Shown here: piece by piece, positions 8,599 to 15,367 of the stretch | Layout of the letters: each line of letters begins with the position of its first letter | Numbering within the stretch: the stretch's first letter is position 1 | From: Bacteroidales bacterium | Lineage (GTDB): Bacteria; Bacteroidota; Bacteroidia; Bacteroidales; Lentimicrobiaceae | Direction of reading: 5' to 3' | Length of the DNA: 26,957 nucleotides | NCBI GenBank assembly: GCA_022837485.1 | Contig: JALHHH010000046.1 | Location: 1 to 26,957, forward strand | Notes under the pieces: model-generated | What the model saw: the letters and a program-made list of their open reading frames with translations, nothing else | Databases searched by the model: none | What the model was told of the DNA's origin: nothing | Position numbers and translations under genes: made by a program

Positions 8599-9513
8599 AT
8601 GCGTAAATCATTGTTTTCAGTAATGGCTGTGCTACTGATAATACCGGCAGCCTATACACAAAATGTTGACACAACCCGTTTATGGACAACCGGAGGAAAA
8701 GCCTCGCTTTCGTTTACCCAGGTAACGCTTACAAACTGGGCAGCCGGAGGAGAAAACAGCATGGGAGGCAACTCCTTCCTCAACCTTTATGCGAAAATGC
8801 TCAAAGGAAAATCGACCTGGGACAATATGCTGGACATGTCATACGGGCTGCTTAAGCTGGGCGATCAGAAAATCCGAAAAAGCGACGACAAAATCGACTT
8901 CGTTTCTAAGTACGGCCATAATGTCATTCACCGTAACCTTTTCCTGAGTGCAAACCTCAGTTTTAAATCACAGTTTACCGACGGCTATAAATACCCCAAC
9001 GACTCGGTAATCATCTCCACATTTATGGCTCCGGGGTATCTGATGCTCGGTTTTGGTATGGATTACAAACCCTACCCTTTCCTTTCCATCTCGTTCCTGC
9101 CTCTGACGGGTCGGTTAACCTTTGTAAGAGATCAGCAACTGGCCGGTGAAGGCGCCTACGGCGTGGATCCCGGGAAAAATATACGGGAAGAGTTCGGAGC
9201 TGCCTTTAAAGCAGTTATGGAAAAAGATCTGATTGAAAACATAAGTCTGAAAACCAAACTCGAACTGTTTACCAACTACCTGGATCAGCCCGAGAACATC
9301 GACATCAACTGGGAAGCCCTGCTGATGATGAAGGTAAACAAGTACATTTCAACGTTTCTTGGCTTCCAGACCCTTTATGACCACGACATTATGATTGCCG
9401 ATAAGGATAATCCCGACGTCAAGGGTCCGCGCACCCAGTTCAAGCAAACGTTCGGCGTGGGCCTCACGTATGATGTAAAAGCAACGAATGCTAAAGTAAA
9501 ACCTGTTCCCTAA
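8599..9513 (+). CDS. DUF3078 outer-membrane beta-barrel protein
   Basis: A 304-residue exported protein with a clean signal peptide (MRKSLFSVMAVLLIIPAAYT). The mature N-terminus, WTTGGKASLSFTQVTLTNWA followed by AGGENS, is the hallmark of the DUF3078 family found in Bacteroidota. The rest alternates polar and hydrophobic residues as in transmembrane beta strands, with aromatic-rich turns (YPFLSISFLPLTGRLTF). Family members are predicted outer-membrane proteins of unknown function. The gene starts 28 bases after the TonB-domain gene and is followed 27 bases later by mscL, so it may share their transcript. Length is typical of the family. Confidence 0.85.
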   Translation: MRKSLFSVMAVLLIIPAAYTQNVDTTRLWTTGGKASLSFTQVTLTNWAAGGENSMGGNSFLNLYAKMLKGKSTWDNMLDMSYGLLKLGDQKIRKSDDKIDFVSKYGHNVIHRNLFLSANLSFKSQFTDGYKYPNDSVIISTFMAPGYLMLGFGMDYKPYPFLSISFLPLTGRLTFVRDQQLAGEGAYGVDPGKNIREEFGAAFKAVMEKDLIENISLKTKLELFTNYLDQPENIDINWEALLMMKVNKYISTFLGFQTLYDHDIMIADKDNPDVKGPRTQFKQTFGVGLTYDVKATNAKVKPVP

Positions 9514-9540
9514 TCATTTATTAACTTAAAACACAACCTT

Positions 9541-9957
9541 ATGAAACTGTTAGACGAATTCAAAACCTTTGCCATGCGGGGTAATGTTATGGACATGGCC
9601 GTTGGTATTATCATTGGAGGAGCATTTGGAAAAATAGTCTCTTCCTTTGTATCCGATGTGCTGATGCCACCTCTTGGACTGCTGCTCGGCGGCATCGATT
9701 TCAAGGACATGACCGTTACTATGAAGGAGGCAGTTATGAATGGTGCCGAAGTAGTTACACCGGCCGTTACACTTAATTACGGCCTATTCATTCAAAACAT
9801 TGTTGACTTTCTTATCATAGCCTTTGCTATTTTTATGATGATCAAGGCAATGAATTCAATGAAAAAGAAAGAGGAGGAAGCTCCTGCTCCTGCACCACCC
9901 GCTCCAACCAAAGATCAGGAATTACTTTCCGAGATAAGGGATCTGCTAAAAAAATAA
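9541..9957 (+). CDS. mscL: Large-conductance mechanosensitive channel MscL
   Basis: A 138-residue inner-membrane protein. The N-terminal amphipathic helix and first transmembrane helix are intact (LLDEFKTFAMRGNVMDMAVG, then IIIGGAFGKIVSSFV), with the conserved Gly/Ala-rich pore-lining pattern. The second helix is at about 83-103 (FIQNIVDFLIIAFAIFMMI), followed by a charged linker, a Pro/Ala-rich stretch and the cytoplasmic bundle helix (QELLSEIRDLLKK). MscL forms a homopentamer that opens on membrane tension and releases solutes during hypo-osmotic shock. Length matches the family. A strong terminator follows 22 bases after the stop codon, so the unit ends here. Confidence 0.97.
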   Translation: MKLLDEFKTFAMRGNVMDMAVGIIIGGAFGKIVSSFVSDVLMPPLGLLLGGIDFKDMTVTMKEAVMNGAEVVTPAVTLNYGLFIQNIVDFLIIAFAIFMMIKAMNSMKKKEEEAPAPAPPAPTKDQELLSEIRDLLKK

Positions 9958-9979
9958 GAAACATCCCTGTACTGATATC

Positions 9980-10009
9980 AAAGCCCGCCCTAAACGCGGG
10001 CTTTGCTTT
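9980..10009 (+). terminator. Intrinsic terminator after mscL
   Basis: A perfect 9-bp stem (AAAGCCCGC at 9980-9988 with GCGGGCTTT at 9996-10004) closes a 7-base loop and is followed by GCTTT. The T-tract is short, but the stem is strong and well placed 22 bases after the mscL stop. Confidence 0.85.
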
Positions 10010-10192
10010 ATAACTGAAATAACACCGGAGATTTTACCAATACAGAAAAATTCCGCTGCTGAATTAACAGCTTGCCGGACCAAAACACAACAAAAGCCGC
10101 GGCAATTCACAAAAATTAACACCACATTCCTTAACGAAAGGGCAAATAATTGGCTAAAAGTGACTATTTTTACACCAGAATATCAAGGAGTC

Positions 10193-10816
10193 ATGAAATT
10201 TTACCGGATTGGGTTACTTATTGCATTGACCCTTCCCCTGGTTTCTGCCGGGCAGGATACTGTAACCGTTAATTTCGACGGGGGCTATGCAAACAACCCA
10301 AAAATTATTGAGACGCCGTTTCTTCCTGCGCCGTTTTTCAGCCTTCAGGCCGGAGCATTCTTTCATACCATACCCGGTGCCCACCTTTATGGCACTTCCA
10401 TTACGCCCATGATCAGCCAGTCCGTTGGCAAGAGACTGACGATGAGTGCAGGAGCCGTTATCGGAAACACTACTTTTTCCGAAGTATCCAACACTGGAGT
10501 TGAGAATACAGAAGGTTTTTCAAGAGGTAACTTTACTTCGCTCACCCTTTTCACAGCCGGATCGTACCAGCTTAATGAGCGCGTAACCATCAGCGGAAGC
10601 GCATACAAGACCGTAGACCCCGGCTTCAACCAGCGTCTTGATCCAAAAAACCTTATGATGGAAGCACAAGGAGTCAGCATTGGAGTTGGGTACAGAATTT
10701 CCGACAATGTACACATAGGTGCAGGCATTCGTATGGAAGACGGACGCAGCAACATTAACTCCCCGCATCGTCGTTACGGTTTTCCCGGCCTCGCACCCAT
10801 GCCCGGATTCTGGTAA
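10193..10816 (+). CDS. Exported protein of unknown function, possible small beta-barrel
   Basis: I do not recognise this family. From the ATG at 10193 the product has 207 residues and a clear signal peptide (MKFYRIGLLIALTLPLVSAG). The frame extends upstream to an ATG at 10160, but those 11 residues would precede the signal sequence, so 10193 is preferred; AAGGAG stands just before it. The mature part is rich in Gly, Ser, Thr and aromatics, with alternating patterns (MSAGAVIGNTTFSEV, FTSLTLFTAGSYQLNERVTI, GVSIGVGYRISDNVHIGAGI) suggestive of about eight beta strands, as in a small outer-membrane barrel. It ends in Phe-Trp, consistent with an aromatic C-terminal residue recognised by the BAM complex. 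It lies alone between a terminator and yaaA, whose ATG is 12 bases away. Confidence 0.65.
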   Translation: MKFYRIGLLIALTLPLVSAGQDTVTVNFDGGYANNPKIIETPFLPAPFFSLQAGAFFHTIPGAHLYGTSITPMISQSVGKRLTMSAGAVIGNTTFSEVSNTGVENTEGFSRGNFTSLTLFTAGSYQLNERVTISGSAYKTVDPGFNQRLDPKNLMMEAQGVSIGVGYRISDNVHIGAGIRMEDGRSNINSPHRRYGFPGLAPMPGFW

Positions 10817-10828
10817 AAAATAAAATTT

Positions 10829-11593
10829 ATGTTAGCAATCATCTCTCCCAGCAAGACCCTCGATTTTGAAAAGCCTTTTGAACTACCGGCCGGGTCGGAC
10901 CCGGAAATGGTTACACAGTCGAAAAAGCTTGTTACCGCGCTGCGCAAGAAATCCCCTGCCGCTCTTGCAGAGCTGATGGATATAAGTCAGAACCTTGCCG
11001 AACTGAATGCCCTTCGATACAGTGAGTGGAAATACCCGTTTCCGGAAGGAAAGGCGCGTCCGGCTCTCGCAGCGTTTAAAGGCGATGTATACGAAGGTCT
11101 GAAAGCGTGGGAACTCGGTGAAGAACAGCTTGAATTTTCGGCGGGACATCTCAGGATAATATCGGGACTTTACGGGCTTCTTAAGCCGCTCGACCGCATC
11201 ATGGCCTACCGGATCGAGATGGGAACTTCATTGCCGGTTGGTAAAGCGGGAAACCTTTACCAGTTCTGGGGCGACCGCATTACCAGATCGGTAAAAAAAG
11301 CGATCAAAGAATCGGGAAGTAACGTGCTTGTAAACCTTGCTTCTGCAGAATATGCCAAAGCTATCGATTTTAAAGCGCTGAAGACAAGGGTAATAACACC
11401 GGTTTTCAAGGAGTTCAAGGATGGCAGTTACCGTTTCATCAGCTTCCATGCCAAACGCGCCCGCGGACTTATGACCCGCTACATCATAGACCATTCGCTG
11501 AACGATCCCGAATCACTGAAGGTCTTCAATTACGAAAACTACGAATACATGGACGAGTTATCGAAGGGAGACCAATGGGTTTTTGTGCGGTAA
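10829..11593 (+). CDS. yaaA: Peroxide stress protein YaaA (DUF328)
   Basis: A 254-residue cytoplasmic protein that matches the YaaA/DUF328 family over its whole length: MLAIISPSKTLDF at the start, ALAAFKGDVYEGL at about 70-82, SGLYGLLKPLDRIMAYRIEM at about 111-130, and the conserved FISFHAKRARGLMTRYII near the end. YaaA is known in Escherichia coli to lower intracellular free iron and limit DNA damage during hydrogen peroxide stress, and it binds DNA through a helix-hairpin-helix-like fold. Its start is 12 bases after the preceding gene, so the two may be cotranscribed. An oxidative-stress role fits a bacterium that carries Bat and aerobic respiration genes nearby. Confidence 0.95.
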   Translation: MLAIISPSKTLDFEKPFELPAGSDPEMVTQSKKLVTALRKKSPAALAELMDISQNLAELNALRYSEWKYPFPEGKARPALAAFKGDVYEGLKAWELGEEQLEFSAGHLRIISGLYGLLKPLDRIMAYRIEMGTSLPVGKAGNLYQFWGDRITRSVKKAIKESGSNVLVNLASAEYAKAIDFKALKTRVITPVFKEFKDGSYRFISFHAKRARGLMTRYIIDHSLNDPESLKVFNYENYEYMDELSKGDQWVFVR

Positions 11594-11842
11594 TCCGGCG
11601 CAAGACATCAGATAACAGCAGTGCTTTTCCGTAAAAAAACCGAAGATCAGATTCCTGACAGGCATAAGCATATGACTGATTGAATAAATCAGGATAGTCA
11701 GTGCATCACAGATGAATCCGACAAAGGTTCGCAGGTCGAAAAAGACCGGAAGTTTATTCTCTGTGTAATTTAAAATATAAGCTGCAGATTTCAATAGAAC
11801 CGCTTTTGCTGGCCGGTAGGGGTCCCGGACAAACTTTGGCAT
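11558..11842 (-). CDS. Doubtful small hydrophobic protein, convergent with yaaA
   Basis: An ORF of 94 codons on the minus strand, overlapping the last 36 bases of yaaA. The middle (VFFDLRTFVGFICDALTILI then YSISHMLMPVRNLIFGFF) would make one or two membrane segments, and its codons look natural. A -7-like AATTTTTG lies about 20 bases upstream of its ATG on the minus strand, but there is no good -33 element. I recognise no family. The overlap with yaaA and the poor-looking tail after the hydrophobic part argue against it. It may simply be an open frame in a 500-base intergenic region. Confidence 0.22.
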   Translation of the reverse strand: MPKFVRDPYRPAKAVLLKSAAYILNYTENKLPVFFDLRTFVGFICDALTILIYSISHMLMPVRNLIFGFFTEKHCCYLMSCAGLPHKNPLVSLR

Positions 11843-12093
11843 ACTTAATCTTTTATTTTACAGATCGCGCAAAAATTCCACCCGCAGTCTGACCGGAATA
11901 TGAATTTCTGACTAGTTGATTTTTAACTCATAATTTGTCCGGAAAACGATCGGATTAAACTTTTATCCATTCTGACAGGTTTATTTTTCGGCTTCTGAAA
12001 GTTATTGTCAGTATCCGGGAATTACACTTACAAACAATTCCCGGAAAATACCATCATCGCTTAAACCGGGTTTAATATCGGTAAACCAAATAA
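11594..12093. other. Regulatory intergenic region upstream of the AraC gene
   Basis: About 500 bases without a convincing + strand gene. It holds six copies of CTGAC or its complement GTCAG: 11655-11659, 11697-11701, 11889-11893, 11908-11912, 11972-11976 and 12007-12011. Two of them are full CTGACA or TGTCAG. The region ends with a 10-bp inverted repeat at 12014-12045 and a 7-bp palindrome (TTAAACC, G, GGTTTAA) at 12061-12075. This density of repeats is what a regulator's own control region would look like. Confidence 0.4.
12014..12045. repeat. Perfect 10-bp inverted repeat upstream of the AraC gene
   Basis: TCCGGGAATT at 12014-12023 and AATTCCCGGA at 12036-12045 are exact complements separated by 12 bases. 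It lies 48 bases before the regulator's ATG. No T-tract follows, so it is a better candidate for an operator or a leader hairpin than for a terminator. Confidence 0.6.
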
Positions 12094-12909
12094 ATGAAAA
12101 CAATGAATCACGACACCATACAAGTATCAAGAATAGTAAACAAAACAACGTTAAAACAAAGGGAAAACTGTTATGCCTTTTGCAGGGTTCAGGGGGAGGC
12201 ATATTCCATTGAAATTAATAAAAAGCGACACCATAATATCGCAAACTCCGTCTTTTTCCTGCAACCAGACCTCGAGTGGAAAATAGTCAAAAAAGATTCA
12301 TATGCATCGTCGGGATACGTGCTCTATATACCTAAACCGATGATGGAGAATCCAACCTTTAAGAATTTACACATAACAGAAATATGTTTGTTCAGCAAAG
12401 ACGAGATTCCTAAAATAAATCTTGCTCCGGGTATTGAAAAGAGAATTCTGGCAATAATTGAGATGTTGGATGAGCTGGTGAGCACCAATCTGAAAAACAA
12501 GGAAGAAGCCATCCTGTCCCTTTTGAAAGCACTTTTTGTTTACTGCGATGGGAAGTGCAACATAAAATCGGTTATCACTGAAAAAAGCAATTTAAAGTCG
12601 GCCCTGGTAATAAAATTTAAAAAATGCATTGATCAGCAAATAACCCGGTACCATGAAGTGGGTCAGTATGCGCAAATGCTCAATGTTTCAGACAAATATC
12701 TGAATGATTGCGTAAAGAAAACTCTTGGGGTTAATGCCAAATACCTGATTGACGAGCAACTTGTAATGCGGTCGCGGCACAATTTAAAATTTAGCAGTAA
12801 ATCTATAAAAGAAATCAGTTTCGACCTGGGTTTTTCATCGCCCGATTATTTCAGTTTCTTTTTCAAAAAACAAACAGGAATTTCGCCTTCTCAACTTCGG
12901 AAAAACTAA
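12094..12909 (+). CDS. AraC-family transcriptional regulator
   Basis: A 271-residue cytoplasmic protein. Residues 1-165 resemble the cupin-like sensing domain of AraC regulators (residues near 28-52 read as beta strands, VQGEAYSIEINK). Residues about 175-271 form the double helix-turn-helix domain: first HTH from 190 (QYAQMLNVSDKYLNDCVKKT), second from about 236 (SIKEISFDLGFSSPDYFSFF then FKKQTGISPSQLRKN), the second being the best conserved part of the family. The ligand cannot be guessed. The gene is visibly richer in A+T than its neighbours (18 of 60 bases are G or C in 12121-12180), suggesting recent acquisition or relaxed composition. The diheme cytochrome gene follows 99 bases later and is the obvious target. 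Confidence 0.9.
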   Translation: MKTMNHDTIQVSRIVNKTTLKQRENCYAFCRVQGEAYSIEINKKRHHNIANSVFFLQPDLEWKIVKKDSYASSGYVLYIPKPMMENPTFKNLHITEICLFSKDEIPKINLAPGIEKRILAIIEMLDELVSTNLKNKEEAILSLLKALFVYCDGKCNIKSVITEKSNLKSALVIKFKKCIDQQITRYHEVGQYAQMLNVSDKYLNDCVKKTLGVNAKYLIDEQLVMRSRHNLKFSSKSIKEISFDLGFSSPDYFSFFFKKQTGISPSQLRKN

Positions 12910-12948
12910 TAGTTCCGATATTCTAAGGAAATGCAGTGATTTTCACAT

Positions 12949-12978
12949 TTTCGTTCGATATGTGCAGGCCTATTTTTG
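12949..12978 (+). promoter_or_regulatory. Candidate promoter of the diheme cytochrome gene
   Basis: TATTTTTG at 12971-12978 is an exact match to the Bacteroidota -7 box TAnnTTTG. At the expected spacing of about 19 bases there is only TTTC (12949-12952) instead of TTTG, a weak -33 element that would suit a promoter needing an activator. It is 30 bases upstream of the ATG. Confidence 0.5.
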
Positions 12979-13007
12979 TCAGAGTATAATTTGACAAATA
13001 ACTGACA
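12977..13007. promoter_or_regulatory. Possible operator: three YTGACA half-sites
   Basis: TGTCAG (12977-12982), TTGACA (12991-12996) and CTGACA (13002-13007) lie between the -7 box and the ATG of the cytochrome gene. The first and third form a 6-bp inverted repeat. The same hexamer occurs upstream of the AraC gene (11655-11660, 11972-11977, 12006-12011), which suggests a shared regulator site. Binding by the AraC protein is inference. Confidence 0.35.
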
Positions 13008-13008
13008 C

Positions 13009-13986
13009 ATGAAAAAACCAGTCAAGAATCTTTTAAAAACAGTTGCAGCAGTTATACTGATAATTGGCGCTGCACTTGCATATGTTTCGTTTGCTCTTCC
13101 GAAAGCCGGAAAAGCACCCGACCTTGAAGTAAAAATCACTCCTGAAAAAGTAGAACGTGGCAAATATCTGGCGTATCACGTGATGATGTGTGCTGATTGT
13201 CACTCGGAGCGAAATTTCTCCCTGTTTTCAGGTCCGCCCCACCCGGGAACAGAGTTTTCCGGGGGGGATGTGTTCGACCATGCAATGGGTTTTCCGGGCA
13301 AATTTACCTCCTCAAACATCACCCCTGCAGGAATCGGCCACTGGTCTGACGGTGAGCTTTTTCATTTGATTACTACAGGTGTAAAGCGGGATGGAAATCC
13401 GATTTTCCCTGTTATGCCATACCACAAATTCGGACGGATGGACCATGAAGACATTGAAGCGGTCATTGCATTTCTACGCACTCTTGACCCAGTTGAAACC
13501 AGTCATCCTGAATCAAAAGCAGATTTCCCGGTAAATATTCTTATGCGTACGATGCCAAAAAAGGCTGAATTTTCAACCAGGCCACCCGAATCCGACAAAA
13601 TAGCGTACGGCAAATATATGGTAAACGCAGCCGCCTGTTTCGACTGTCACACTAACTTCTCCAAAGGAAAATTTACAGGTCCTGAAGGCGGAGGAGGGAG
13701 AGAATTTCAATTTCCTGACGGAAGCATTGTCAGGTCGCCAAACCTGACTCCGCACCAAACCGGGATTAAACACTATACGGAAGAGAGTTTTGTCGAACGG
13801 TTCAGGATGTATGCCGATTCCGGTTTCAAATTACCAGAAATAAGGCCCGGAGAGTTTCAAACGCTTATGCCATGGTATATGTACAGCGGCATGACCGAAA
13901 CAGACCTTAGGGCAATATACGCTTACCTTCAAACCCTTGAACCATATGATAATATGGTGGAGCCTTATACTCCCGCCATAAAGTAA
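13009..13986 (+). CDS. Membrane-anchored diheme cytochrome c
   Basis: A 325-residue periplasmic electron carrier anchored by an uncleaved N-terminal helix (about residues 11-30). Two class I cytochrome domains each carry one haem c site: CADCH at 61-65 and CFDCH at 210-214. Candidate distal Met ligands are in PVMPYHKF and TLMPWYMYSGM. Each domain contains the segment S/P-N-(I/L)-T-P followed by the GIGHWSDGE or GIKHYTEESF element, as in the cytochrome subunits of alcohol and gluconate dehydrogenases and related free-standing cytochromes. Here no dehydrogenase gene is adjacent; the neighbours are an AraC regulator before and a lipoprotein 44 bases after. It probably passes electrons between an unknown periplasmic donor and the respiratory chain. 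Confidence 0.85.
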   Translation: MKKPVKNLLKTVAAVILIIGAALAYVSFALPKAGKAPDLEVKITPEKVERGKYLAYHVMMCADCHSERNFSLFSGPPHPGTEFSGGDVFDHAMGFPGKFTSSNITPAGIGHWSDGELFHLITTGVKRDGNPIFPVMPYHKFGRMDHEDIEAVIAFLRTLDPVETSHPESKADFPVNILMRTMPKKAEFSTRPPESDKIAYGKYMVNAAACFDCHTNFSKGKFTGPEGGGGREFQFPDGSIVRSPNLTPHQTGIKHYTEESFVERFRMYADSGFKLPEIRPGEFQTLMPWYMYSGMTETDLRAIYAYLQTLEPYDNMVEPYTPAIK

Positions 13987-14030
13987 ACACCCACTGTTCA
14001 ACGATTAACCAATTTAAAACACAGAAAGCC

Positions 14031-14543
14031 ATGAAAATAACAAACTTACGTATAACAAGCTTTTCCTTTTTCCTGATACCGGCCCTGGTTTTATTCTCCT
14101 GCAGCAAGGACAATGATTCCCAAACCGACAAAACAGCAGAAATGATTAAGGAAGTCAGGGAAACCACTAACACCTACAAATCGCACGCTGCGGCACTTGA
14201 AGCAGGCTGGGACACCGACCTTTCGGGCTGTGTGGCGCACCCGACTGAAGGAGGAATGGGGCATCATTTTGGCCGCCTCGAATTCCTTGACGGGCGAATA
14301 AACCGCCTTGAGCCCCAGGTTCTGCTTTATGGTGCCGATGAAAACGGCAATATGGAATTTTACGGAGTGGAATACATTGTATCTTTTGCCATTCATCCTG
14401 CGGATGCTGAACCTCCTGTGCTCTTCGGCCAGAAATTCCACCCCAATCATGAACAGCAAATCTGGGCATTACACGTTTGGACCGAAAAAGAAAACCCCAA
14501 AGGGATGTTTAACGACTGGAATCCTCACGTGAAGTGTGAATAA
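14031..14543 (+). CDS. Conserved His-rich lipoprotein of unknown function
   Basis: A 170-residue protein with a type II signal peptide (lipobox LFSC, lipidated Cys 24). The mature part begins with a helix that ends YKSHAAALEAGWDTDLSGCV, followed by EGGMGHHFG, a D-G-R loop, PQVLLYGADENGNMEFYGVE and YIV, and near the end PPVLFGQKFHPNHEQ, LHVWTEKENPKGMF and DWNPHVKC. I recall a widespread family of uncharacterised exported proteins with this same GGMGHH / VLLY / VEY / NPxGMF-DWNP pattern, but know no assigned activity. The clustered His residues suggest metal binding, as inference. The gene is 44 bases after the diheme cytochrome gene and likely cotranscribed, so it may act in the same redox reaction. 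Confidence 0.7.
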   Translation: MKITNLRITSFSFFLIPALVLFSCSKDNDSQTDKTAEMIKEVRETTNTYKSHAAALEAGWDTDLSGCVAHPTEGGMGHHFGRLEFLDGRINRLEPQVLLYGADENGNMEFYGVEYIVSFAIHPADAEPPVLFGQKFHPNHEQQIWALHVWTEKENPKGMFNDWNPHVKCE

Positions 14544-14940
14544 CCTCTGTTCCGGAATTGCAATTTTCTACTGTTAATGTAAAACAAACGGAAATCAGGT
14601 AACAAACCCATTAAACATAACAAACGAAATCGCAGGAGTAACAATTGTTGCAACTGCGGTTTCGTATTATAAAACTTACATTATCCGGATAAATTCATAC
14701 GAGGTTGTTAAAAACACACGTATACTATGAATCCGACTGATCTTAATTCAGCATTTTGCATTCCCGTTACATCCATCCGAATCAGTACAAATCCGGCGAA
14801 ATATTAATCTGATTTTCAACAGATTATTGCATTGCCCCACCTGTAATTTTTTACGACTTACCCGGCAATGCTGACTTGCCCGATATTAAAATAAAAATTG
14901 TCCCCGGCCGACCAGCAGTATCGCCAAGCCGCTAACCTTA
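14544..14940. other. Non-coding stretch with several inverted repeats
   Basis: No gene seen. The stretch contains the 12-bp-arm hairpin at 14624-14665, a perfect 12-base palindrome TTATCCGGATAA at 14681-14692 and an 8-bp inverted repeat (GCATTGCC at 14829-14836, GGCAATGC at 14864-14871, 27-base loop). Confidence 0.5.
14624..14665. terminator. Long hairpin downstream of the lipoprotein gene
   Basis: ACGAAATCGCAG (14624-14635) pairs with CTGCGGTTTCGT (14654-14665) over 12 positions with one wobble pair. The 18-base interior holds a second palindrome, AACAATTGTT. It stands 80 bases after the lipoprotein stop and may end that transcript or stabilise its 3' end, but no T-tract follows, so it is not a standard intrinsic terminator. 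Confidence 0.4.
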
Positions 14941-14977
14941 ATAAAAAAATGCCCGTAAATCATTGATTTACAGGCAT
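14941..14977 (-). terminator. Intrinsic terminator of tRNA-Ser
   Basis: Read on the minus strand, ATGCC plus GTAAATC form a 12-bp stem with one internal mismatch and a 3-base loop (arms at 14965-14977 and 14949-14961), followed directly by a run of seven T (complement of 14943-14949). It lies 7 bases past the tRNA 3' end. Confidence 0.9.
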
Positions 14978-14983
14978 AGGTTG

Positions 14984-15070
14984 CGGAGAGAAAGGGATTC
15001 GAACCCTTGGTACCCGTAAGGGTACAACGGTTTTCGAGACCGCCCCATTCGACCGCTCTGGCATCTCTCC
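14984..15070 (-). tRNA. tRNA-Ser, anticodon CGA
   Basis: The minus strand folds as an 87-base tRNA with a long variable arm. Acceptor arms are GGAGAGA (15070-15064) and TCTCTCC (14991-14985) with G as discriminator, as usual for serine. The anticodon loop reads CTCGAAA, giving anticodon CGA for codon UCG. The variable arm has the stem GTACCC/GGGTAC, and the T arm has GGTTCGAATC. CCA is not encoded. It is a self-contained unit with its own promoter (15091-15121) and terminator (14941-14977), and is the only sure minus-strand gene in the window. Confidence 0.96.
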
Positions 15071-15090
15071 GTGAACGGTGAATCGAGGTG

Positions 15091-15121
15091 CAAAAGTAAG
15101 AACTTTTATGATTCCGTAAAA
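15091..15121 (-). promoter_or_regulatory. Promoter of tRNA-Ser
   Basis: On the minus strand TACTTTTG (complement of 15091-15098) matches the -7 consensus TAnnTTTG exactly. A TTTT element lies 19 bases upstream (15118-15121). Transcription would start about 10 to 15 bases before the tRNA. Confidence 0.65.
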
Positions 15122-15367
15122 CAGGAATACGAATTATTGTCCGCTCCGGGACGAAGACAAAAAATATCGCCCATCAGGGTAATTTGCGCAACACAACCGA
15201 ATATATGGTATAAAATTTGATATTGGCAGATCCGTCGCTAACCTGAATGTCTCCAGGTTTACCCGGATTACACCTGAGCGCCTAATTTATTACGTCATGG
15301 TGCAACGAAACGGGAAGGAACGTCACTTATTTAAGTCAGCATTAACCACTCACCACAAAACCAGTTT
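15122..15367. other. Non-coding stretch before the 270-residue exported protein gene
   Basis: No gene seen. There is one small inverted repeat (AACCTG at 15240-15245, CAGGTT at 15254-15259). I find no convincing promoter for the downstream gene. Confidence 0.4.

Noticed and set aside
10160..10192. Upstream ATG giving 11 extra residues to the unrecognised exported protein.
   Set aside because: The signal peptide begins at 10193, and AAGGAG stands just before that ATG.
11825..11942. CCGGACAAA and its complement TTTGTCCGG 100 bases apart.
   Set aside because: Only 9 bases with no extension and a long spacer; too easily due to chance to call a repeat.
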